64,000 bases of DNA from Adineta ricciae (lineage: Eukaryota; Rotifera; Eurotatoria; Adinetida; Adinetidae), in the NCBI GenBank assembly GCA_905250025.1, contig CAJNOJ010000040.1, positions 62,001 to 126,000 of the forward strand, given 5' to 3'. Of this stretch, positions 54,525-64,000 are shown piece after piece (within the stretch, counting starts at the first letter, position 1; each line of letters opens with the position of its first letter). The notes beneath the pieces are model-generated. The model searched no databases. It worked only from the letters and a program-made list of their open reading frames with translations, and had not been told where the DNA came from. The position numbers and the translations under genes were made by a program.

Positions 54525-54957
54525 ACGACATATGTCTTTTGTTTCATGACATTTAATGTCATTCAACGTGTTCTTCGTCTTTTCGTTGCCCTTTTTTTCG
54601 ACAGCTATATCTATCTATTCTTATCAAGCAATATTCAGTGTGTCATTGTGTGGAAATCTCAGTTTTATTCTCTTGATTATCTTTGTTTCTTTGCTCTGTA
54701 TATCAATCTGACTATTTCTCTTCTCTCTTTTTTTGTTTCGATATCAATAAAAATAAAGGATAAATTTCTTTGAATCCAAATGAACACGAATGAAAAGCAA
54801 ACTGATTGTTTTTTTCTTCTACTTTCAGAACTTGTAGATTCATCTTAAACGAATCGCTGTTCAAACAAAAGAATCGAGCCGTTTCTCATACAAACCGAAT
54901 GATCTAATGGAATTTAACGGAACACTATGAACCACTTATATTCATAGCACTTAGTAC

Positions 54958-54963
54958 AATAAA
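54958..54963 (+). promoter_or_regulatory. Poly(A) signal for LRCH
   Basis: AATAAA, about 435 nt after the LRCH stop. Confidence 0.45.
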
Positions 54964-55292
54964 GATGAGGATGAGAAATAAGATTTTCAAAATCGTAGGT
55001 CCTGTCGATGCTCAACACAAATTGTTCTTATAATTTATTATTCATCTATGCAGAAAAAAGTTTAATTATCATCACAACATTAGAAAATATCAAGCATAAA
55101 CAATAATAATAATTGATTTAATGTAGAATTTGCACACAACCACATAAATGCAACGACCTTGTACAGCCTGGTTCACTTGAATGAATAATAAAACAAGCAC
55201 TCGCCTTCGCTAATGATTAATAGTAACTCAAATAATAGTTGAAATTAACTTCTGATTTCGTGTCTCGGCCATTCGATTTTTCAACTAGAGAC

Positions 55293-55306
55293 AGAGAGAG
55301 AGAGAG
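55293..55306. repeat. (AG)n microsatellite
   Basis: Seven AG units about 50 bp upstream of the APEX1 start. Confidence 0.7.
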
Positions 55307-55353
55307 AAACTCAGTTAGTGTATTTAATAGTTGTCACATTTACTCTTTTTCAG

Positions 55354-56903
55354 ATGCCAAAGGTAACGAAACGAAAAGCAAGAAAGGCTGAGTCAACTGA
55401 CGAAGAAACCGCTGACCAACCAGTCATTACAGTTGTTGATAAGACACCGAAAAAGGCCGTGAAACGAAAGGCATCCAGTTCAGTAGATAAAGTAAAGCGA
55501 CTTGTATGTAAAAGCATCTTTTCCGATCGTCAACTGCGACTTTAGAACGCGAAAAAGGTCTCATGTACCAATGAAGTATCGACACTTGAAGAAGCTACCC
55601 AAGAACTTGAAGATGAGGAAGTTCAATTGCCAAAGACTATGACATTAAAAGCTTCTAGTCGTCTGTCGCCTAAAGGTGAAAAGGCCACGTTGAAATTAGT
55701 GTCATGGAATATAAACGGTATTCGCGGTTGGTTGGCAAATGGTGGATTGAAATATATTGAACAAGAGAATCCCGATGTAATCGGTTTCCAAGTGAATATA
55801 CAAGGTGTTTTAGTGTGTGAAATAAAGCGATCATCTCTTTCAAGGAATTGAAATGTGATAAAGAAAAAATCCCGAACGATGCAACACCAACGGGTTACAA
55901 ATCCTATTGGCTCTCTGGTGATACAGGTATGATCGATAATTAACGATAGAATCGAGTGGGGATTTTATTTGTGTCTAGCGGGTTATTCCGGTGTTGGTCT
56001 TCTGACTAAAATCGACCCAATTGATGTGAAATTTGGTATTGGAAATGCTGAACACGATACTGAAGGACGTGTCATTACTGCTGAATATGATAAATTCTAT
56101 TTTGTCGTTTCGTATATACCAAATAGCGGTCGTAAATTAGTCCGTCTTGGATATCGTCAACAGTTTAATGAAGCATTTCGAAGTTATTTGACTGAACTTG
56201 ATGAGAAGAAACCGGTGATCTGGTAAATCTTTCATCAATAGGCCTTCCGTTTCTGTTTTGAATGTTTCGGGTGTTTCTCTTTTCTTTGTAAAGGTGTGGT
56301 GACCTAAATGTATCACATCAGAGCATCGATTTAGCAAACGCCAAATCGAATACAAAAACAGCTGGATATACTCAAGAAGAGCGTGATGATTTTGCAAAGA
56401 TTCTCGCCGGAGGTTTCCTTGATTCATGTAAGAAAATATTCTCTTTCAAGATCACCGAATGCAAACTTGTGATCTATTTACGAGCCAATATATCTAAATA
56501 TTCATATGAAACACTGCATGATCTCTTGTGATAGACTGTAGTGAAGGTGATTAGAATCTCTAGCTCATGAAATAAGTAGTTTATCGATAATTGATTTCAT
56601 GTTGACTTCAGGCGTATTTTGCATTCTATTTTTATCCGTTTAGTTAATGAAGAAGAAAACTTGATTGTTAAACAATTTTGTTCTTCGGATTATCTTTTAG
56701 TTCGCCATCTTTATCCTGAAGAACGCGATGCGTACACATTCTGGTCGTACTTTCGAAATGCTCGTGCACGAAATATTGGCTGGCGATTAGATTATTTTAT
56801 CATTTCTTCTCGATTACAAGAGAACCTCTGTGATGTGATACATCAAACGGGTGTTTATGGCTCAGATCATTGTCCCATTGTTCTGTTATTGTCATTTGTT
56901 TGA
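55354..56903 (+). CDS. APEX1: AP endonuclease 1 (exonuclease III family)
   Basis: APEX1 cuts DNA 5' to abasic sites in base-excision repair in the nucleus. Six exons (55354-55503, 55546-55791, 55845-55926, 55979-56222, 56294-56427, 56701-56903) give 352 residues. The first 75 or so are Lys/Arg/Glu-rich, starting MPKVTKRKARKAE, and look like a nuclear-targeting tail. The catalytic core shows VSWNINGIRGW, the metal-binding Glu in FQELKCDK (E133), SGVGLLTK, GRVITAEYDKFY, the D/N pair in CGDLNVSHQSIDLANAK (D244, N246), GWRLDYF (D316) and GSDHCPI (D341/H342). All active-site residues are present. The ATG follows directly on CTCTTTTTCAG. The longest intron (271 bp) precedes the last exon. Confidence 0.97.
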
Positions 56904-59283
56904 TAAACAGCATTTTTCGCTTAATGTTTTGTTTTGTCTGCGACTAAAATTTGAAAAAAAACAACAACCGAATGTTTGTTTTCTCTCTTTTTTTTGTAAC
57001 AATAAAAATAATCATGATACAAACGACAAAAATTTTATCAATCATTAAAACACGGTAAAATATTATTGTTGTTCACATTGCATGCTCTTCTTGACATCCG
57101 GCAACATTTCAGAGAGAATAATCATGAAAAAAACGAAGAAGGAGAGAAAGAGAGAAGAGAAAAAAGAGAAGGTATTGTTACACACAAATTGGTTCATTCA
57201 ATTATTGAAAAGCACGAGCAGTTATAATGACAGACAGTAACAGTCTAATGCTCGTTCATTTTCTTTTTTTCCGCTATTTTTCTCCCTTTATTCTCTATAG
57301 ACTTATATTAAAAAGTAGAGTCGAGCAACAGCCCGAGAAGAGATACTCTTTCTTTTCGCACTTGTGAAAATCATAATTACAACTTGTCGACATAATCAAG
57401 CACATCACACCATCGAACTTTAATATAAAATCTGATTAGAATATATTGAAGATTCTTGATAAATACTCGTATACCATTCCGCCATCGTTTCCTCAAGAGG
57501 CTGTTTTAAACAAGTGAGATAATCTTGAGGGTGTATATATATTGTTACTTAGTCTCTTCTCTTTCTCTATTACTTTTCCTACTCTTCATTTCCCTTTCTC
57601 TCATCTGTTGCGTTCGTCTTCTCTCGATCGACGTTAGGCGCATTAGATTCTCGAAGCATCATCATTGCCGTTAAATAAACCACCGGCTCAGTGAATGCAT
57701 TGAGAAAAGAGAGAATAAAAGAAAAGAAAAACAGATTTTATCATTAAATAGATCACTATGCATTTCTTCATTGCTATTAACCCTCGAGAAGAGAAAAATA
57801 TTCTTTGCCGTTTTCTTTCTCTCTTCCAGGTTTGATTTGTTCGAATTGTCTACTTGGAAAACGTTGATCAAAACGTACCAGAATCTATTTTGATATTTTA
57901 TCTAAGTAAGTAGAAAGCCTAAAAATAGTGTGTCATAAGTCGCGTTTTTTGTCCTTGCTTCGAATTTAATGTTTTGTATTTATTATTCTTTGCTTCGACT
58001 GTTCGCCATCTGGGAAATCTAAACGCTCAATCATTTTAGAATAACTTTATTTCAAAACATTAGAGCTTGTGTCGAATCTCAAAAAGAAATAACTAGTACT
58101 TGTTTCTCGTGTTCGATTGCACTGATCGAAGCGTGCTTTCTAAGCTTATGCGTTTCTATTTTTTCCCCATAATGAATAACAACATCGAAATTCTTCGAGA
58201 GTTCTACAAGTATTTCCAAATCCTCTAATTATAATACGATAAATGAGCTTCTGATGAATACCGTATGCCGCGTGCATTTGTTGATTAGGTTTTTGACGTC
58301 AGTAACAAAGATATGCTCATTTTTTTTTCTTCTTTTGTCTTACACATATCCATGATTAAATTCTATTTGTCTTCATCAATCGACTTTCGTGAACTTGTTT
58401 GCTAGTCAGACGGCAACCTTTGTTTTCTATTTTGAAAATAGCATAGATTGTCTGCTAAAGTTTCCTTCCATGAGGCAAGTTCGAAGATAATAACATTGTT
58501 TCTATCGTATGTAAACGAGAAAAAGTAGAAATACATATGGGCCATGGATGCAGCAACAATTAGAAGATTTGATATTCACATTAGTTGTAATTTGTGCGAA
58601 GAAAATAACATCAAGTCGAGAAATCATATATCAACTGCAATGTGTTTGATGTCATATGCTCTGTAAGAATCAGTTTGCAGTTAAACAGATTACAAATCTG
58701 ACAAGTCGAGACGAGAAAAAGGTTTCGAGTTGCTTTCATAGATAGTTTCTTTACCGACTGATTGACATCGGATGCATTCATGTTTACACATTGATCTCGA
58801 TTGAAGCCGCGCTGTATCTTTAGAGGATCTGTGATACAAAAAAAAACATTCATTTGAATAAGAATATTCAGAATCTCAATTAAAAACGTTGTTTGGGAGA
58901 GAACGATGTGACAAATGACGTTGAATAAGGATGTTAATCTCATCAAGAAAACCGGAAAAATGAAAGATTAACTGTCCTTCATTATCGACTCGACGTTAGC
59001 CGAGAGAGTATATGTGTGTATATATATGCAAATCTCTAACGAGTGTTAATTCAAGATGAATACATGCTGATGCATTGAGTGATGATTAATGAAACTGAAA
59101 TTCTATACGTTTGCGTCTAGTAATGCTGATGGAACAAAGAAGTAGAGTAGAAAGCACGAACTTCTTTTTTTAGACTTTCTAATTAGTAATTCATTATGAT
59201 ATGGGATTTGATGTTTTTTTTCTCTCGATGCTTAATGAATACATTCGGTTCTTTCTAGGGGCACATGCTTTCAACTGTTGTTG
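56904..59283. other. Intergenic between APEX1 and the calcium sensor
   Basis: 2.4 kb with the APEX1 3' UTR (AATAAA at 57001-57006) and A/T-rich, pyrimidine-tract-rich sequence. A minus frame at 58611-58946 (111 codons) has about 60 codons of plausible peptide after an acceptor-like TATCACAG, but I find no partner exons and do not call it. Confidence 0.55.
57001..57006 (+). promoter_or_regulatory. Poly(A) signal for APEX1
   Basis: AATAAA about 100 nt after the APEX1 stop. Confidence 0.55.
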
Positions 59284-60078
59284 ATGGGATGTAAGAATTC
59301 GAAGCATGAATTATCCAAAGGAGACCTTGAATTTTTAAAAACCCATACATCATACTCCGAAAAGAAAATCAAAACTTGGTACCGAGGTTTCATGGTATGA
59401 TTAGATTTGCTAGATTGCAATTGGTGTTCAATTGCCTTTTTCTTTCCTATTATTATATTCTAGCGAGATTGTCCCAACGGTGAATTGACACGCGATTCAT
59501 TTATTCAAATATACAGGCAATTTTTTCCCAAAGGTCGTGCGGAAAACTTCTGCGAACATGTCTTTCGTGCTTTTGACACTGGTGAGGGAAACTTCAGGGG
59601 AAGGGAAGATGATTGATGTTATCGCGAATCGAATCATTTAGATAATAGCGGAAAAATTGACTTTAAAGAGTTTCTGCAAGCAATTAACATCACGTCCCAA
59701 GGTACACCTGATAAAAAATTAGATATGGCATTTCGGATGTATGATTGTAATGGTGATGGCTCGATTGATCAAACGGAAATGAGACGTATCATAGGCGTAA
59801 GTGTTTGCGAGCGAGTTCGTGGTTCAGTTTCAATTGATTGTTTTGCAAAGGCTATTTACGAGCTAATTGGTGATGAAATCGATAAACGAGAACGGCAAAT
59901 TGAAGCGGAAGAGCGTGCGATGAATATATTTACGATGATGGATAAAAACTCGGATGGGATATTGAGTCGAGAAGAGTTCGTCGATGGATGTTTGAATGAC
60001 GAACAACTTTATCAATTATTAACACAATCGAGTCGATTGGGTGACGGTCGAGGATCGCAGTCGTCACTCGAAGATTAG
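59284..60078 (+). CDS. Neuronal calcium sensor family EF-hand protein (NCS-1/hippocalcin-like)
   Basis: Myristoylated calcium switches of this family regulate channels, receptors and lipid kinases at membranes. Four exons (59284-59394, 59464-59581, 59642-59796, 59851-60078) give 203 residues. The start MGCKNSK fits an N-myristoylation site. EF1 is the family's typical inactive hand (R-D-C-P-N-G-E-L). Three complete loops follow: EF2 at 75-86 ([12 protein letters not shown]), EF3 at 111-122 ([12 protein letters not shown]) and EF4 at 159-170 ([12 protein letters not shown]). The C-terminal tail (about 20 residues, Gly/Ser/Arg-rich, ending SSLED) is longer than in the usual 190-residue members. 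An acceptor CTTTCTAG lies about 26 nt before the ATG. I cannot decide between NCS-1, VILIP and hippocalcin subfamilies. Confidence 0.92.
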
Positions 60079-61350
60079 TGTATTCTTTTTTTCAGTGTCT
60101 CCTTTTGTCTTTTTCTATCCAGATGAACATTATATTAATGACAATCATTCATTCTACGAATAAATTACCATTTTTTTTCTTTTGCCTCTTGTGTTGTGTA
60201 TTTGTATCTTTATGACATACATTCCTTTACTCTTAATTAAATAATACTAATATCAACAATTATACTCGTCTACACCGTTGTATCAAATTTTATTGAAGAC
60301 ATTTGCTCAGTCTTGAAAGCATTTTGTAATTCGAACAAAAAAGAAAAATGAAGTTGTGTTGAGTGATTAAATGCTGTTTTCCTAGTACTTATTAAGTGCA
60401 CTTTACTCTCTCGAATTATCGATTAAATGTCTTGCTCGATGAACATGAAAACTTAATTAGTACTATGGAGACTATTTGATGATGTGATATGTATAGTGAT
60501 TAATTCTTCTGGGAGAGTCTCTATCTCGGACACTTAACACGATCAAGTGTTGGCAAAAGAGTAGTGATGACCTTCGGAACGCAGATACTTCGACGAGGAC
60601 AAGTTTAGATCATGAGTGTAAGTACATGGTACAACTCTGTTGACATTCAATGGCGGTTGGTGTAATTGAAGGGAAAATTCTTTTGTAACTTCAATGCTTT
60701 GCCATATATAGAAAATCACACAACACAAAGAAAAACCTTTTCATTTATCTTTCTTTACACATATCGTATAAATAGAATCAGATGTCCTTGACCTCTCACT
60801 AGAGGTATTATAGAATATTCTAGCAAGATCATTGTGTGGATCAAGTATTGACTTTTCATAAAAAGTGTTTAATAAAATATGCGATAAAAAGGAAAAGGTA
60901 CTTTAATAAATTCCATAGCTCATTGTTTGACGACACTTAGTTTTAAGACCACATATTGGACACGAATAAATCTTCTCGAACAGAACCATGATCGATCAGC
61001 CTTGGACGACATCTATTATGCAGCGACATTGTAATTTGACCTATTTGATCTTGCACTCATGTCTCGATCCAGTTTTTATCAATCGTAGAACTCTTTTCCG
61101 CGTGCTTTGTTCGAATCATTCAATCTATCCATATCTATCATCGGAATAAACTTAGTCATGACACTTGTTTGTCAAATGTAAAGTATATTTATCTTATCTT
61201 CTTGAATATCAGTCGAACTTCGCAAACGAGAATTCTTTTTGTTATCATATATTTTTCTGTTCCATATCGAACGGTAACTGAAGTACATATAGAAACGAAA
61301 GAGTACACAATAAAATTCTTATCTTTGTAGACTTTACACAGCTCAAAACA
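60079..61350. other. Intergenic between the calcium sensor and NCLX
   Basis: 1.3 kb holding the 3' UTR of the calcium-sensor gene (AATAAA at 60159-60164) and the NCLX 5' region. Short open frames (for example 60543-60728 minus) are not convincing. I see nothing else. Confidence 0.55.
60159..60164 (+). promoter_or_regulatory. Poly(A) signal for the calcium-sensor gene
   Basis: AATAAA about 80 nt after the stop codon. Confidence 0.5.
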
Positions 61351-63741
61351 ATGGCTAAAGCAGTTGAGGTAATTCGATCGTATCTCAAAAAAAAATCATT
61401 GTTTTGTTCTTTTGTATCATTAGTGTCGAGATTACCGAGACTATCATAACGACACTTGCACATTTATTCGTACAACAGACGATTGTAAATTAGAAGATGG
61501 ATTTATAGATTATCTTCAGCTCGTATTTTGTGTCATTGGTGATAAACTGCTTGGTCTTGGCTTAACCGTTTTAGTATGTATAAATCAAAACAATTTGTCC
61601 GATTATAAATAATGTTTGATTTTCAGGCTGGCTGGTTATTTGTTCTCTTTGTTGCATTGGGTGTAACTGCAGATTCTTAGTAAGAATTTGTACCGAAATC
61701 AAGTGCTAATTTATTGCGATTTGAAACTTTAGTTTTTGTCCTGCCCTTCGTGTTATCGCTCGAGTTCTTAAATTATCAGAAAACATTGCGGTTAGTTGAT
61801 GGTTAACATCATAAAATCAACAAGAAACGATTTTTTTGTCTAGGGCGTTACATTCCTTGCTTTTGGTAACGGTGCACCGGATATATTTTCTGCTATAGCA
61901 GCTGTGAGTAGTGCTAAGGGTGGTGATGTTGGTTTAGCCTTTGGTGCTCTTTTCGGTAGTTTCAAAAGACACGTTTCACCGTCTTCATAATCGTTAATTT
62001 GTCTTTATTCAGGTGCGGGTGTATTCGTTACTACAGTTGTTGCTGGCACAATATGCCTCGTTACACCATTTCGTTCGATTCAACGACCATTGTTACGAGA
62101 CATCATCTTTTTCATCATTGCTTCATTTGGTGCCTATGTGGCAATGTACGATGGAAAGATATACTTTGCCGAAAGCTTGGGCTTTATTATTATGTATGTC
62201 GTGTATTTGATTGTTTTAATCGGTGGATACTTCGTTAATCGACGAATCAAAGATCGTCGAGCATTATTACAAGCTGCACATACAGAAGCAGCTGCTAAAA
62301 CTTACGGTTCAATTCAAACACCGGAAACAACAGCAGTATCAGTTGACGAAGTCGAAACTGCTATTCCCGATGAAAGCTATGTTCAACCTGACGTTTCACT
62401 TGCATTATATCTTCGTCATGCATTTCTACCAAGAGATGATGTTCCATGGTCTGAGAGAGGCAAATGTGGTAAAGTTCTCTCAATTGTCAAGGTAACTTAG
62501 ATTATTTGCAAAGTTCGAATTGAATAAAACCGAGATTTGTTCTTCACTTCTCCATTATAGTTACCCGTCAGTCTAATCCTTCATTTCACAGTCCCATTGG
62601 TTGACTATGAAAAGCCAGAACATAATTGGAATAAACTTTTGAATTCATTCCATCTTCTTTCGGGTCCTTTGGTTGTGTCACTGTTGACCCAATGTATGTA
62701 TGTTTCTATTGAACGAACAAGCTTTGATTTTTCTCTTTTATAGTGGGCTTTTATAAAATTGCGAACGTTTTTCCGATATGGGCTGTTGTCGCTATTGTTG
62801 GAACAATACTTTGTTTCGCAATGTTAATCGTAACTGAGCATCACTCGAAACCGAGATACCATGCGGTAAAAGCAATTTTCTTTTATCACTATTGAGGAAA
62901 AAAAAGCAAGAAATAACTTTGATCTTCTCATCTAGGGTTTTGCCTTTCTTGGTTTCGCTGTATCTGTTGTTTGGATTTATTCAGTTGCCAATGAAATCGT
63001 TAATTTATTAACAACATTTGGTATTGTCTTCGATATCAGTAATACCATTCTTGGTTTAACTTTTCTCGCGTGGGGAAACAGTCTGAGTGGTAAGCAGAAG
63101 TTCGCCTGAAAACCTTCCTTCAATTCTCTTTTCGAATAGATTATGTTTCCAATGTTGTATCAGCTCGACAGGGTTATCCAAACATGGGTATATCAGCTTG
63201 CTACGGTGGTCCACTTTTGAGTAAGTAATGATCGAATCGTCTAAACGACAAGTGAGATATGTTCGAATCTACAATCGCGAAATATCTTTCCTTCTCAGTT
63301 GCTCATACAGCTTTGATTTGCTCGAGCAGCTCTTAATATTTCGCAAAATCAAGTCCAGTTCGACTCTCCACCGATGACTATTTCCAATGATAATCATGGA
63401 CTAAAAGTCGGCAACAATCTCTCATTTTGCTTTCTTGTAGATTTTCTCATGGGTCTTGGCCTTCCATTTTCATACGTCACATTGAAAACCGGTGCACCAT
63501 TTTCTGTACGTACTTGCCAACTCAAATCAGCCTATGCGAAATCTCGTTTTTCCTCTAGATTGATAAATCCTTATTACAAAACGTTATCGCCTACTTTCTC
63601 TTCGGCAGTTTAGCTGGTACACTCCTATTCATTCCATTGAATAAATTCTACTACAATCGTCGATTTGGTTCAATATTAATCATCTATTATGTCATCTTCC
63701 TAGTTCTGGCTATTCTGATTGAAACAAATGTTATTGGATAA
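61351..63741 (+). CDS. SLC8B1: Mitochondrial Na+/Ca2+ (Li+) exchanger NCLX
   Basis: NCLX extrudes Ca2+ from mitochondria in exchange for Na+. Twelve exons (61351-61368, 61424-61573, 61627-61679, 61733-61790, 61844-61955, 62013-62491, 62561-62693, 62744-62865, 62936-63089, 63140-63220, 63441-63505, 63559-63741) join into 535 residues. The lumenal start has CRDYRDYHNDTCTFIRTTDDC as in NCLX. The alpha-1 repeat is GVTFLAFGNGAPDIFSA (94-110) and alpha-2 is GLTFLAWGNSLSDYVSN (about 415-431). Between them is a hydrophilic regulatory loop (about 245-315). Around 11-12 hydrophobic helices are visible. Exon 1 is only 18 coding nt. There is no clear presequence before CRDY, so an upstream exon may be missing. 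The usual AG acceptor lies 20 nt before the ATG. Confidence 0.95.
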
Positions 63742-64000
63742 ACTAAACTTAGTTGAAATTGAAGTCTAGTCGTTCGATTGCATGTATCATTATTCTTGTT
63801 CGTCTTTCAATTTCCTAATTATGTTTTTTTTTCTATGATTCTTATGTTACTTCGAAAGAATATTGCTGATCAGATGTTCTACTTTCTTTCTCATCTTCTG
63901 TTTATTGTTATTACAGAAAATAAGAACAAAAAATTTCTGATGAAATTGAAAACGAATTAAGATGAAAATTCTCTAATGAGTCTTGTCATCAACACAATCA
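63742..64000. other. NCLX 3' flank to window edge
   Basis: A/T-rich sequence after the NCLX stop. The frame at 63778-63960 has no recognisable content. No further gene is visible. Confidence 0.5.

Larger units (their letters stand above)
54525..55353. other. Intergenic / LRCH 3' UTR
   Basis: 830 bp between LRCH and APEX1, both plus. It contains the LRCH 3' UTR with AATAAA at 54958-54963, an alternative splice acceptor at about 54831, and an (AG)n run at 55293-55306 just before APEX1. The frame at 54546-54773 is hydrophobic low-complexity UTR sequence. Confidence 0.6.

Noticed and set aside
58611..58946. Minus-strand frame of 111 codons as a gene
   Set aside because: Only about half looks protein-like. 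No flanking exons or family were recognised.
60920..61020. Minus-strand Cys-pair motif (C-P-I-C-G) suggesting a zinc-finger remnant
   Set aside because: The surrounding frame is broken by several stops and only two Cys fit the spacing.
1..64000. tRNA, rRNA, CRISPR or intact transposable element
   Set aside because: No convincing cloverleaf or B-box context, no rRNA-like sequence, no spaced direct repeats, and no transposase or reverse-transcriptase motifs were seen by eye.

Overview
The window is compact, AT-rich nuclear DNA of an invertebrate animal. It carries animal-only families (nesprin, innexin, NCLX, neuronal calcium sensor, LRCH). Most introns are only about 45-60 bp with GT-AG ends, and many starts have an AG a few bases upstream of the ATG. 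Protein style, intron size and the innexin sequence fit a rotifer, most likely a bdelloid. This is my inference and not proof. I saw no CRISPR array, rRNA, tRNA or intact transposon.

Left third (1-21.5 kb, minus strand): the N-terminal part of one giant nesprin/SYNE1-like protein. It has two calponin-homology domains followed by a very long run of spectrin-type coiled coils. The nuclear-membrane (KASH) end lies beyond the left edge. Upstream on the same strand is HEATR1/UTP10 (23.0-32.7 kb), the HEAT-repeat ribosome-biogenesis factor. A complete zinc transporter gene (SLC30/ZnT1-like, plus strand) lies inside one 2.1 kb HEATR1 intron.

Middle (34.7-50.5 kb): a class A GPCR (plus) meets the proline-synthesis enzyme P5CS/ALDH18A1 (minus) tail to tail with 10 bp between stop codons. 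Then come an innexin gap-junction gene, a small four-helix TMEM272-like membrane protein and an unassigned protein-kinase-fold gene, all on the minus strand and separated by long non-coding stretches.

Right (50.8-64 kb, all plus): LRCH (leucine-rich repeats plus CH domain), the AP endonuclease APEX1, a neuronal calcium sensor, and the mitochondrial Na+/Ca2+ exchanger NCLX (SLC8B1). I could join exons into uninterrupted reading frames for SLC30, the GPCR, innexin, LRCH, APEX1, NCS and NCLX, and their lengths are exact multiples of three.

The genes are ordinary housekeeping and neuronal or membrane genes and do not form an operon or pathway. The most unusual points are the nested antisense zinc transporter, a GPCR without the amine-binding aspartate, the abutting GPCR/P5CS pair, an unplaced kinase-like gene, a 20-nt innexin micro-exon, and two coding-looking fragments in intergenic DNA. 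I found no convincing new biological system.
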